From CAYWTX01 sp964461295 (GTDB taxonomy: Bacteria; Planctomycetota; Phycisphaerae; SM23-33): DNA of 6,087 bases. The position numbers and the translations under genes were made by a program. Of this stretch, positions 1-5,903 are shown in pieces; the stretch's first letter is position 1; each line of letters opens with the position of its first letter. Below the pieces are notes generated by a model that worked only from the letters and a program-made list of their open reading frames with translations, was not told the DNA's origin and searched no databases. The stretch is from assembly GCA_964461295.1 (NCBI GenBank), contig CAYWTX010000472.1, forward strand, positions 1 to 6,087, given 5' to 3'.

Positions 1-876
1 CACCTGCTTGACCAGTTCCTTCATCGCGCGGGCATAGTCCTGCTCGTCCTGGATCGACGCGAATGTCCGAGTCCCGCGGTATGCCAGGTGAAGCTTGTAG
101 TGCTTCACGCATCGGTACAGGTCGCCGTTGGCCCGCAGGCGGTCCGCGAACATCCGCCGCGCCAAGTCCAGTTCCGCCACCGCCCGCGATGGACTTGGCG
201 CCCGCGTCGTCGTCTCGTTGAGCGCCAGCTCGATCGCGTTGGCCTCCAACTGCGGCGGACCCATCGACCCGCCGCCCTTATCCCTCCCCGCCGGCCGCAA
301 CGCGATCGCCACGCTCACGAACCCCACCCCGCCCAGCATCAGCATGAACATCACATACTTCAGCGTCTTGTTCTTGGTTTCCGCGGCCGGAACCTTGGCC
401 GTCTCCGGCCTGCCCTCCTCGGCCGGCTGGGCTTGCGCCGTCGCCGCAACGCCCCGCGGTTCCGGCAGCGGCGGCAGCGCCGGCGGCGGCGCCAGCGGCA
501 GCGGCGCCGCCGTCGGGCGCGGATGCTTCTGGCGCCAGGCATTCACCGCTTCCTCGGGGTCGTCGCCGGGGGCCACGAACAGGATCTCCGTCTCCACGCC
601 CACCCCCAACACGTCGCCGGTGTCCAGCAGCAGCTTCTTGTTCTTCTTGTGCCGCCTGCCGTTCACCACCGTGCCGGCGACCGAGAGGTTCTCCATCACC
701 CACCCCGCGCCCGTCAGGATGAACCGCAGTTGCTCGCGGCTGGCCGATTCCTCCTGGAGCCGCACGTCGGCGTTGCCGGATCGCCCGACCAGCACGGGAT
801 TCGCCATCAGGACGGCGCGTTCGCCCTCCTGCCTGCCCGACACGAAGACCAGCTCCGGCATGGGCCTGCCGCTCAT
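1..876 (-). CDS. FHA-domain, single-pass membrane protein of the Tad locus (C-terminus beyond window)
   Basis: The reading frame is open from an ATG at 876 to the window's left edge: 292 codons with no stop, so it is partial. Translating the minus strand gives an FHA domain (about residues 8-100) with the GRSGNADV loop at 31-38, SREQ at 46-49 and VAGTVVNG at 66-73. A Pro/Ala-rich linker follows (about 117-165), then a charged stretch and one membrane segment (about 173-193, YVMFMLMLGGVGFVSVAIAL). The remaining roughly 100 residues are helical-looking with no recognised family, for example LDLARRMFADRLRANGDLYRC. Predicted topology is cytoplasmic FHA, one membrane pass, then a periplasmic part. 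The usual His after SRx is Gln49 and the usual Asn of the StNGT loop is Ala67, so phosphothreonine binding may be weak or absent. The start overlaps the tadC stop in TGATG with AGAGGT 8 nt upstream, so it is translationally coupled to tadC. A role as a scaffold or regulator of the pilus motor is inferred from position. Confidence 0.85.
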   Translation of the reverse strand, partial: MSGRPMPELVFVSGRQEGERAVLMANPVLVGRSGNADVRLQEESASREQLRFILTGAGWVMENLSVAGTVVNGRRHKKNKKLLLDTGDVLGVGVETEILFVAPGDDPEEAVNAWRQKHPRPTAAPLPLAPPPALPPLPEPRGVAATAQAQPAEEGRPETAKVPAAETKNKTLKYVMFMLMLGGVGFVSVAIALRPAGRDKGGGSMGPPQLEANAIELALNETTTRAPSPSRAVAELDLARRMFADRLRANGDLYRCVKHYKLHLAYRGTRTFASIQDEQDYARAMKELVKQV

Positions 877-890
877 CAGAACAAACCTCT
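874..890 (-). promoter_or_regulatory. Ribosome binding site and TGATG stop-start overlap, tadC to FHA gene
   Basis: On the minus strand AGAGGT (890-885) lies 8 nt before the ATG at 876, whose A is the last base of the tadC TGA stop. This fixes the FHA start and indicates translational coupling, which would keep the two membrane proteins in proportion. Confidence 0.75.
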
Positions 891-1823
891 TTCCGCTATG
901 CGAAGGATCGCCGGCCCGAAGATCGCCAGCACCACGGCCATCAGGATCAGCAGGCTGGGCACCAGGATTCGTACGCTGGCGACGGCGGCGGCGTTCTCGG
1001 CCCTCACGGTCCGGTGCAGCCGCAGCAGCGTCGCCTGCTGGTGCAGCACGTCGCCCAGCGGCGTGCCGAGTTCCTCGGCCTGGATCACGCTGGCCACGAT
1101 GCTCCGCAACGAGTCCAGCGGGATGCGGTCGGCCAGGTTCTGCATCGCCGAACGCCGCGTTGCGCCCAGGTCCATCTCCGCCAGCATCGTCTTCAGTTCC
1201 GTGTTGAACGGATCCTCGCCTTCCTCGCGAACGACGGTCTGCACGGCCTCGGTGAACGTCGCCCCGGCCCCCATCGCCAGCGCGATAAGGTCCAGCGAGT
1301 ACGGCAGTCGCTTGGAGATGAAGCGAACCCGCTTCTCCGCGCGGTCGTGGAGCTGGTGGAACGTCAAGAGCGTACCGGCGCCCGCGCCCATCGCCAGCAG
1401 CCCCACGCTGAACTCCTCGGCCAACACGAAGTACACCGCCTCCGCCAGCAGCCCCAGCAGAAACCCCGCGCCGAAGGCGATCGCGATGTACTCCTCAGGC
1501 GTGTAGTAATTCGGGTTGCCCATCGTCACCAGCCGGCGCTTCACCCACAGCTTGAAGCGGGGCATGCGCAGGCGGTAGGCCAGGTTCAGCGCCAGCCACA
1601 TCAGTCGGCGGATGCCCGCCTTCTCGAACACCGTCCGCCGGTCGGTGTGTCCCGTCGCCAATGCCGCCTCCCGCTCCGGCGAAAGACGCACCTCGCCGGA
1701 ATGCCCGAACATGGCCAGGATCAGCAGCGGGATTTCGATGAGCATCGCCGCCGACAGGACGATGTCCCACGCGTCGGGCTGCCACGCCGCCAGGAGAGTC
1801 AGGATTCCCGATGCGTCAACCAT
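876..1823 (-). CDS. tadC: Tad pilus inner-membrane platform protein TadC
   Basis: A 315-residue protein of the type II secretion F (GspF/TadC) family, usual length for TadC. Visible order: N-terminal membrane helix (about 19-39), basic loop with FKLWVKRR (90-97), a pair of membrane helices (about 111-133 and 138-155), then the T2SSF domain (about 170-305) beginning KRLPYSLDLIALAMGAGATF (171-190) and containing IQAEELGTPLGDVLHQQA (247-264). A final hydrophobic helix (about 284-305) ends near the C-terminus. In the family, TadC pairs with TadB to form the membrane platform driven by the CpaF/TadA ATPase during pilin polymerisation. The ATG at 1823 is the only start that keeps the first helix; its Shine-Dalgarno is weak (AGGA at 1839-1836, 12 nt away). 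Unlike the other motor-gene junctions, tadC is separated from tadB by 237 bp holding a heptamer array that ends 19 nt before this start, so its expression may not be coupled to tadB. Confidence 0.92.
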   Translation of the reverse strand: MVDASGILTLLAAWQPDAWDIVLSAAMLIEIPLLILAMFGHSGEVRLSPEREAALATGHTDRRTVFEKAGIRRLMWLALNLAYRLRMPRFKLWVKRRLVTMGNPNYYTPEEYIAIAFGAGFLLGLLAEAVYFVLAEEFSVGLLAMGAGAGTLLTFHQLHDRAEKRVRFISKRLPYSLDLIALAMGAGATFTEAVQTVVREEGEDPFNTELKTMLAEMDLGATRRSAMQNLADRIPLDSLRSIVASVIQAEELGTPLGDVLHQQATLLRLHRTVRAENAAAVASVRILVPSLLILMAVVLAIFGPAILRIAERGLF

Positions 1824-1842
1824 GGACGGTCGTCATCCTGGA

Positions 1843-1989
1843 TTGCCTATTGCCCATTGCCCATTGCCCATTGCCTATTGCCTATTGCCTATTGCCCATT
1901 GCCTATTGCCCATTGCCCATTGCCTATTGCCTATTGCCCATTGCCCATTGCCTATTGCCTATTGCCTATTGCCTGTTGCCCATTGCACA
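1843..1989. repeat. Tandem heptamer array, 21 in-register units (TTGCCYA)
   Basis: Read on the plus strand, 147 bp divide exactly into 21 heptamers with no indel: ten TTGCCTA, nine TTGCCCA, one TTGCCTG (1969-1975) and one TTGCACA (1983-1989, the outermost unit on the tadB side). The main variable base is position 6 (T/C). On the coding strand the units read TAGGCAA and TGGGCAA. Units 9-17 show a secondary 28-bp period: 1906-1933 and 1934-1961 are identical. The array sits between tadB and tadC and would be part of the message if the two are co-transcribed. It resembles in kind the heptanucleotide tandem repeats known from filamentous cyanobacterial genomes. Function is unknown. Confidence 0.97.
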
Positions 1990-2060
1990 TTCCTCTCTCG
2001 TCCGTTTCGCGTTCTCCTCGTCCTCGTCGGTTCCCCTCTCCCGCGACACTTTGCCCATTC
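1990..2060 (-). other. Purine-rich part of the tadB-tadC spacer with one stray heptamer
   Basis: These 71 bp between the tadB stop and the array hold no gene. On the coding strand the sequence is strongly purine-rich, with repeated GACGAG and GAGGA words. One isolated heptamer, TTGCCCA on the plus strand (2051-2057), lies 3 bp beyond the tadB stop codon, 61 bp from the main array and in the same orientation. No terminator hairpin with a U-tract and no convincing promoter were seen. Confidence 0.6.
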
Positions 2061-2969
2061 TCAGATGTCAATCGACACGACCTTCTTGACTCCGAGGAAT
2101 CCCAGAACCGTCAGCAGGACGATCGCGCCGAGCACCAGGTTGCCCAGCGGTTCGGTGAACAGCAGGATCACGCCCTGGGGGTCGATCAGGTACATGATCC
2201 CCGAGATCACGATCGGCATCGCGCCCAGCCACCGCGCCGTCGCCCGGCCCTGCGCCGTCAGGCTCTTCACGCGCCCCTCCAGCCGCTGGATCTCGCGGAT
2301 GCTCGCCGCGATCCGGTCCAGCGTCTCGCCCAGGTCGCCGCCCCGCTCCCGGTGCGTCTGCAACGCCGCGAACAGCAGCCGGAAATCGCTCGATCCGATC
2401 CGCAGGGCCGCGCTCTCCATCGCCTCGTCCAGAGACGTGCCGTACTCGTACTCGCGCAGCAGGTGGGCGAACTCCTGCCTCAGCGGAACCGCGCCGTCGC
2501 GGGCGATCAACCCCATCGACTGCACCAGGTTCAGGCCCGCCCGCACGCCTCTGGCCAGCGTCTGCACGCCCGAAACGAGCTGGCTCTCCAACTTCACCAG
2601 GCGGCGCCGACGCAGGTGGCGGATCAACGCGTGAGGCAGCCAGACGCCCACCACGATGCCGAGAATCGCCCCGATCACGTGCCGGAAAATCGAGAAGCAC
2701 AGCATCGCGATCACCACGGTGGTCATCGCCGTGCCGATCGTGATGACCCGCGGCGAGATGTCCAGCAGCAGCGCCCGCCGGAAGATCAGGTCGTATTCCC
2801 GCTCGCGACACAGCACCCACTGCTTCAGCGGACGCATCCCCACGTACGTCGCCGCCGCCGTCGCCGCGAAAACCGCGACGCTGCCCAGCACCTGCATCGT
2901 GCCCCAACCGCCGCCGCCTTCCACCACGACCTTCGCGGCTTGCCCCGCCGTCTGGGCCAGCATCGGCAT
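2061..2969 (-). CDS. tadB: Tad pilus inner-membrane platform protein TadB
   Basis: A 302-residue T2SSF-family protein, close to the usual TadB size. Membrane segments: about 24-44 (near VLGSVAVFAATAAATYVGM), a hydrophobic stretch 74-114 likely making two helices, about 246-263 (WLGAMPIVISGIMYLI) and about 274-294. The cytoplasmic T2SSF domain (about 128-265) contains SGVQTLARGVRAGLNLVQSM (133-152), then FRLLFAALQTHRERGGDLGE (196-215), typical of the family, and the TAQGRATARWLGA run (238-250). Family role: with TadC it forms the platform that couples CpaF ATP hydrolysis to pilin movement. The frame stays open upstream to 3380, but that extension overlaps cpaF, has shadow-like composition and no homologous features. 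The ATG at 2969 overlaps the cpaF stop in TGATG and has GGAGGT 9 nt upstream; the ATG at 2963 is a less likely alternative. Strong coupling to cpaF is expected. Confidence 0.93.
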   Translation of the reverse strand: MPMLAQTAGQAAKVVVEGGGGWGTMQVLGSVAVFAATAAATYVGMRPLKQWVLCREREYDLIFRRALLLDISPRVITIGTAMTTVVIAMLCFSIFRHVIGAILGIVVGVWLPHALIRHLRRRRLVKLESQLVSGVQTLARGVRAGLNLVQSMGLIARDGAVPLRQEFAHLLREYEYGTSLDEAMESAALRIGSSDFRLLFAALQTHRERGGDLGETLDRIAASIREIQRLEGRVKSLTAQGRATARWLGAMPIVISGIMYLIDPQGVILLFTEPLGNLVLGAIVLLTVLGFLGVKKVVSIDI

Positions 2970-2984
2970 CACGTGAACACCTCC
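2967..2984 (-). promoter_or_regulatory. Strong ribosome binding site and TGATG overlap, cpaF to tadB
   Basis: GGAGGT (2984-2979 on the minus strand) stands 9 nt before the tadB ATG at 2969, whose A is the last base of the cpaF TGA. The binding site lies inside the last codons of cpaF. It settles the tadB start against the long upstream open frame. Confidence 0.8.
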
Positions 2985-4843
2985 AGACCCAGGAAGCCGT
3001 CCTCGATCAGCGTCTGCACGAACGTCGGAATGTACCCCGTGTGGCGCAGGCTCGCCTCGTGCCCGACCTTGCCGTGCAGCCGCAGCAGGAAAATGTCCTC
3101 CGTGACGATCCGCTCGGTGTCCCGGTCGATGCCGACGATCTCCGACACGTGCGTCACGCGCCGCCGCCCGTCCGGCAGGCGGGCGATCTGCACGATCAGG
3201 TCCAACGCCGCCGCCGTCTGCTCCCGGATCGCGCGAACCGGCATGTCCACCGCCATCAACACCATCGTCTCCAGCCGCATCAGCGTGTCCGTCGGGTTGT
3301 TCGCGTGGATCGTCGTCAGCGACCCGTCGTGCCCGGTGTTCATCGCCTGCAGCATGTCCAACGCCTCCGGCCCGCGGCACTCGCCCACGATCAGCCGGTC
3401 CGGCCGCATGCGCAGCGCGTTCTTCACCAGGTCGCGGATCGTGTACGCGCCCTTGCCCTCGATGTTCGCCGGACGCGTCTCCAGCCGCACCAGGTGCTCG
3501 TGCGGAAGCTGCAACTCCGCGGAGTCCTCGATGGTGACGACGCGCTCGCCGCCGGGAATGAAGTTGGTCAGCACGTTCAGCGTGGTGGTCTTGCCGCTGC
3601 CCGTGCCACCCGAAATGATGATGTTCTTGCGCCCGATGACGCAGGCCTTGAGGAAGCCCGCGGCCGCCTCGGTCAGCGTGCCCTTCTCGATCAGGTCGTC
3701 CACCGTGAACGGGATGCGGGCGAACTTGCGGATGGTCAACGTCGGACCCGACAAACTCAGCGGGTTGATGATCGCGTTGACGCGCGAGCCGTCCGGCAAC
3801 CGGGCGTCCACCAGCGGCGTGGAGCGGTCGATGCGGCGCCCCACCGGGGTGATGATCCGCTCGATGATGCTCTGCACGATGTCGTCAGAGAAGAAACTCC
3901 GCTGCGTGTTCTGGATCACGCCGTCCTTCTCGATGTAGATCTTGTCCTTCCCGACGACCATGATCTCGTTGATGTTGGGCATCTCCAGCAGGTCCTGCAG
4001 AGGGCCGTAACCCACCACCACGTCCTCGATCTCCTTGCCCAGCATCCGCCGGCACACGTAATCGCGCAGCTCCGGCGTGAACTTCCTGCTCGCGCGGGCG
4101 AGCTGGTTGTCCCAGTCCGCCTCCACCATCGCCAGGTCCTCCCGCAGCGTGTGCGAACGCAACCGCAGCGGGAAATAGCCCACGATGTCGCCGATCAGAC
4201 GGGTGATCGTCTCGTCATGCCTGGCCGTCGCGGCCTCGGTGCTCTCGAAGCCGTACCCGTACATCAGCTTCCCCGTCGAACGCCTGCCCAGTTCCGTCAC
4301 CACGCCCCGCCACAGGTACTCGCCCACCAGGTGGTCGGTCATCTCCTCGTCCACGTCGGCGAAGTGCGCGGCGATGATGTCGTCCAGGTGCCGCTTGATC
4401 AACGCCAGCAGCTTCTCGTCGCCCACGCCGCTCTGGCCCGTCACGCGAAGGTTCAGCCGCTCCAGCAGCTCCGCGTGCATCTTCTGCTCCAGGTCCAGCA
4501 CGCGCTTGCGGGGCGAGATCACCCTCTCCGCCGCCGTAACGCGCCTCGCGGCCGGCTCCATCATGTAGACGCTGAACTCGCCGATGCGAATCTCGTCGCC
4601 GTAATCGATCTTCCGCCTGGTCTTGTACGCCAGCGGGACGTTGGCGACGACCGTCTCGTTGACGCCCAGCGACTCGATGAAGTATGAGCCGCCCTCGTGG
4701 AAGATGCGGGCGTGCCGTCGCGACGCGAACGGACTGCGCAGCGTGACGGCGTTCCCCTCGTCGCGACCGATCGTCACGTCCTCGTCGCCGACCTTCACCA
4801 CCTCGCGATGGTCGCTGTACTGGTTGTAGACCCAGATCTCCAT
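2969..4843 (-). CDS. cpaF: Tad pilus assembly ATPase CpaF/TadA with N-terminal FHA domain
   Basis: A 624-residue secretion ATPase (T2SSE/VirB11-like) preceded by an FHA domain, so longer than ordinary CpaF. FHA (about 1-95): IGRDEGN (25-31), SRRH (41-44) and VNETVV (61-66), keeping the Arg, Ser, His and Asn used for phosphothreonine binding. A helical linker (about 100-275) leads to the ATPase, starting near GYGPLQDLLEMPNINEIMVV (278-297). Catalytic motifs are complete: Walker A GGTGSGKTT (412-420, Lys418), Asp box near TIEDSAELQ (437-445), Walker B RLIVGE (483-488, Glu488) and His box TGHDGSLTTIHANN (503-516, His505 and His513). It should form a cytoplasmic hexamer that hydrolyses ATP to drive pilus assembly through TadB/TadC. 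The start at 4843 has GGGA 6 nt upstream. It lies 151 bp after cpaB, overlaps tadB by one base, and no secretin or TadZ gene intervenes. Confidence 0.95.
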   Translation of the reverse strand: MEIWVYNQYSDHREVVKVGDEDVTIGRDEGNAVTLRSPFASRRHARIFHEGGSYFIESLGVNETVVANVPLAYKTRRKIDYGDEIRIGEFSVYMMEPAARRVTAAERVISPRKRVLDLEQKMHAELLERLNLRVTGQSGVGDEKLLALIKRHLDDIIAAHFADVDEEMTDHLVGEYLWRGVVTELGRRSTGKLMYGYGFESTEAATARHDETITRLIGDIVGYFPLRLRSHTLREDLAMVEADWDNQLARASRKFTPELRDYVCRRMLGKEIEDVVVGYGPLQDLLEMPNINEIMVVGKDKIYIEKDGVIQNTQRSFFSDDIVQSIIERIITPVGRRIDRSTPLVDARLPDGSRVNAIINPLSLSGPTLTIRKFARIPFTVDDLIEKGTLTEAAAGFLKACVIGRKNIIISGGTGSGKTTTLNVLTNFIPGGERVVTIEDSAELQLPHEHLVRLETRPANIEGKGAYTIRDLVKNALRMRPDRLIVGECRGPEALDMLQAMNTGHDGSLTTIHANNPTDTLMRLETMVLMAVDMPVRAIREQTAAALDLIVQIARLPDGRRRVTHVSEIVGIDRDTERIVTEDIFLLRLHGKVGHEASLRHTGYIPTFVQTLIEDGFLGLEVFT

Positions 4844-4849
4844 CTCACA

Positions 4850-4853
4850 TCCC
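4850..4853 (-). promoter_or_regulatory. Putative ribosome binding site of cpaF
   Basis: GGGA on the minus strand lies 6 nt before the ATG at 4843. It is weak. An out-of-frame ATG at 4850 is followed directly by TGA, so it cannot be the start. Confidence 0.4.
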
Positions 4854-4895
4854 GTGCATCGTCCGCTTCGTGCCCTGCGCCTTCCTCGGACCCAA

Positions 4896-4914
4896 CCGGG
4901 GCGACACGCCCCGG
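4896..4914. other. GC-rich perfect hairpin in the cpaB-cpaF spacer
   Basis: CCGGGGCG (4896-4903) and CGCCCCGG (4907-4914) form a perfect 8-bp stem around a 3-nt loop. On the coding strand it is followed by TTGGGTCC rather than a U-run, so it does not look like a classic intrinsic terminator. It lies 52 bp before the cpaF start and could act in pausing, processing or message stability. These roles are inference. Confidence 0.45.
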
Positions 4915-4942
4915 CTCCGTTCCTTCCGCTTCCGTGCGTCCT

Positions 4943-4994
4943 TCCCAGTCCCCGGTCTCCGGTCTCACGGTCTCACGGTACCGGGTTCCACGGT
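4943..4994 (-). repeat. Degenerate 7/8-bp tandem repeat directly after the cpaB stop
   Basis: Beginning at the base after the cpaB TAG, the coding strand divides into seven units that each start with AC: ACCGTGGA (4994-4987), ACCCGGT (4986-4980), ACCGTGAG (4979-4972), ACCGTGAG (4971-4964), ACCGGAG (4963-4957), ACCGGGG (4956-4950) and ACTGGGA (4949-4943). They total 52 bp. The unit differs from the two long arrays, and the period alternates between 7 and 8. The rest of the 151-bp spacer (4844-4942) holds the hairpin at 4896-4914 and otherwise G/A-rich sequence with no gene. Confidence 0.7.
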
Positions 4995-5777
4995 CTACGT
5001 ACTGCCGACCTTCTTCATCGCCGCCGCCTTGTCGGCGTACTTCAGCACCTCGGGCACCAGACGCAGTTTGTCGGCCGCCGGCATGTCCGACGAACTGGGC
5101 AACTCCACCCAGCACCCGCCGCTCACGTGCGTCATCACGTTGCTGAGCTTCAGCGCCAGGTCCTCGGGCACCTCGACCGTCACCGACGTGTACGACCGCA
5201 TGCCCCCCGACGCCGACAACGCGCCCCCCTCGCCGCCCAGCCCGCCCACTTCCAGCACCCGAACCCACTTGATGATCCGCACCGCCCGAAGCGAGCCGTC
5301 GTCGGCCGGCAGCATCCCCACAAGGTTGACACGGGCGCCGGGCTTCAACAGCGTGCCGATCGTCTTCCGCTGGTCCACCGACACGACGAACGACACATTC
5401 CCCCGGTCCAGCGTGTTCACCGTCCCCGCCTTGCCCTTCGTCACATGCTCGCGAAGCAGGTACCTGCCCCGCTCCAGCCGTGTGTTCACCACGCTGTCAA
5501 TGGCCAGGCCCAACTTCTCCCCCTCCGTGACCACGCCCTCAAGGCCCTTGGCGTTGCTGGCGTTCACCAACACCGTCTCCAGGTCCTGGTCGGTGAGTCT
5601 CTGCCCGGCCTCAATGTCGCGGGTCAACCGCAGCAGTCTGATCTCGGCCCCGCGAGCTTCATTCCGCACGCGGCTGATGTGCATGTTGTAGATGAACACC
5701 ACGACCAGCCCCAGTGCGATCGCGATGACCAACAGCCAGATGTTCTGCACTCCGCTGCCGCGTTCTTCCTCAGCCAT
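4995..5777 (-). CDS. cpaB: Flp/Tad pilus assembly protein CpaB (RcpC), SAF domain
   Basis: A 260-residue protein with a short cytoplasmic N-terminus rich in acidic residues, one membrane anchor (about 13-31, IWLLVIAIALGLVVVFIY), then a periplasmic SAF domain (about 51-113) with TRDIEAGQRLTDQDL (52-66) and GRYLLREHVTKG (104-115). The CpaB/RcpC domain (about 118-226) follows, with VSFVVSVDQRKTIGTLLKPG (128-147) and VRVLEVGGLGGEGG (172-185). Family knowledge: CpaB is a periplasmic partner that works with the secretin CpaC/RcpA, possibly through contact with peptidoglycan via its SAF (antifreeze-like) fold. No secretin gene follows it here, whereas cpaC usually does. The ATG at 5777 has GGGAG 6 nt upstream. 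Its stop is followed directly by a degenerate tandem repeat. Confidence 0.9.
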   Translation of the reverse strand: MAEEERGSGVQNIWLLVIAIALGLVVVFIYNMHISRVRNEARGAEIRLLRLTRDIEAGQRLTDQDLETVLVNASNAKGLEGVVTEGEKLGLAIDSVVNTRLERGRYLLREHVTKGKAGTVNTLDRGNVSFVVSVDQRKTIGTLLKPGARVNLVGMLPADDGSLRAVRIIKWVRVLEVGGLGGEGGALSASGGMRSYTSVTVEVPEDLALKLSNVMTHVSGGCWVELPSSSDMPAADKLRLVPEVLKYADKAAAMKKVGST

Positions 5778-5783
5778 GGCTCG

Positions 5784-5788
5784 CTCCC
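5784..5788 (-). promoter_or_regulatory. Ribosome binding site of cpaB
   Basis: GGGAG on the minus strand lies 6 nt before the ATG at 5777. A fuller AGGAGG (5806-5801) further upstream is too distant from this start to serve it and lies in a small inverted repeat (5799-5810). Confidence 0.55.
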
Positions 5789-5818
5789 GTCCCTCGACGC
5801 CTCCTGAGGCCTGGTCCC

Positions 5819-5836
5819 GCCGAAGGGGCCTTCGGC
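5819..5836. other. Short perfect hairpin in the cpaB leader
   Basis: GCCGAAGG (5819-5826) and CCTTCGGC (5829-5836) are perfect inverse complements with 2 nt between, so the real loop would be about 4 nt with a 7-bp stem. It lies 41 bp upstream of the cpaB start. No U-run follows on either strand. It could be a leader hairpin or a REP-like palindrome; no sequence evidence decides. Confidence 0.4.
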
Positions 5837-5849
5837 TTCAGTGGCCCAA

Positions 5850-5863
5850 CTGCCTGCTCCCTC
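5850..5863. repeat. Two detached heptamers beside the long array
   Basis: CTGCCTG (5850-5856) and CTCCCTC (5857-5863) match the array unit in sequence and orientation but lie 32 bp from it, separated by an inverted unit and the hairpin loop. Confidence 0.6.
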
Positions 5864-5869
5864 TTACCC

Positions 5870-5895
5870 GCAGGCAGCCCGCCGGGCCCGTTGGG

Positions 5896-5903
<8 letters not shown>
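5870..5903. other. 11-bp stem-loop made from one inverted and one direct heptamer
   Basis: GCAGGCAGCCC (5870-5880) pairs perfectly with GGGCTGCCTGC (5893-5903) across a 12-nt loop that itself contains the palindrome CGGGCCCG (5883-5890). The left arm holds an inverted array unit, CAGGCAG (5871-5877); the right arm holds the first direct unit (5896-5902). On the coding strand it lies between the array and cpaB and is not followed by a U-run. Confidence 0.6.

Noticed and set aside
1843..1989. The heptapeptide-like repeat (LPIAYC/LPIAHC) encoded on the plus strand by the array
   Set aside because: A 7-bp repeat without stops gives a repeating peptide in every frame. There is no independent coding signal and the array is in a spacer between minus-strand genes.
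1843..1989. Array length of 147 bp as a nucleosome-sized or histone-linked signal
   Set aside because: It is 21 complete heptamers; the match to 147 is numerical coincidence, and the other array is at least 189 bp.
2970..3380. N-terminal extension of TadB to an upstream start at 3380
   Set aside because: It overlaps the conserved end of cpaF, its composition is shadow-like, and the ATG at 2969 has a strong ribosome binding site and the TGATG overlap.
1014..3938. A 974-codon open frame on the plus strand, and similar long plus-strand frames at 88-1506 and 3041-4687
   Set aside because: They run antisense to tadC, tadB, cpaF and the FHA gene, cross the heptamer array, and have Arg/His/Gln/Pro-rich composition typical of shadows in GC-rich DNA. 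No domain or motif is recognisable.
4896..4914. Intrinsic terminator between cpaB and cpaF
   Set aside because: The stem is good but no U-run follows on either strand. Kept only as a hairpin.
5778..5895. Promoter for cpaB in the leader
   Set aside because: I saw no pair of -35 and -10 elements with acceptable spacing in this GC-rich sequence; the promoter may be beyond the array or of a non-standard type.
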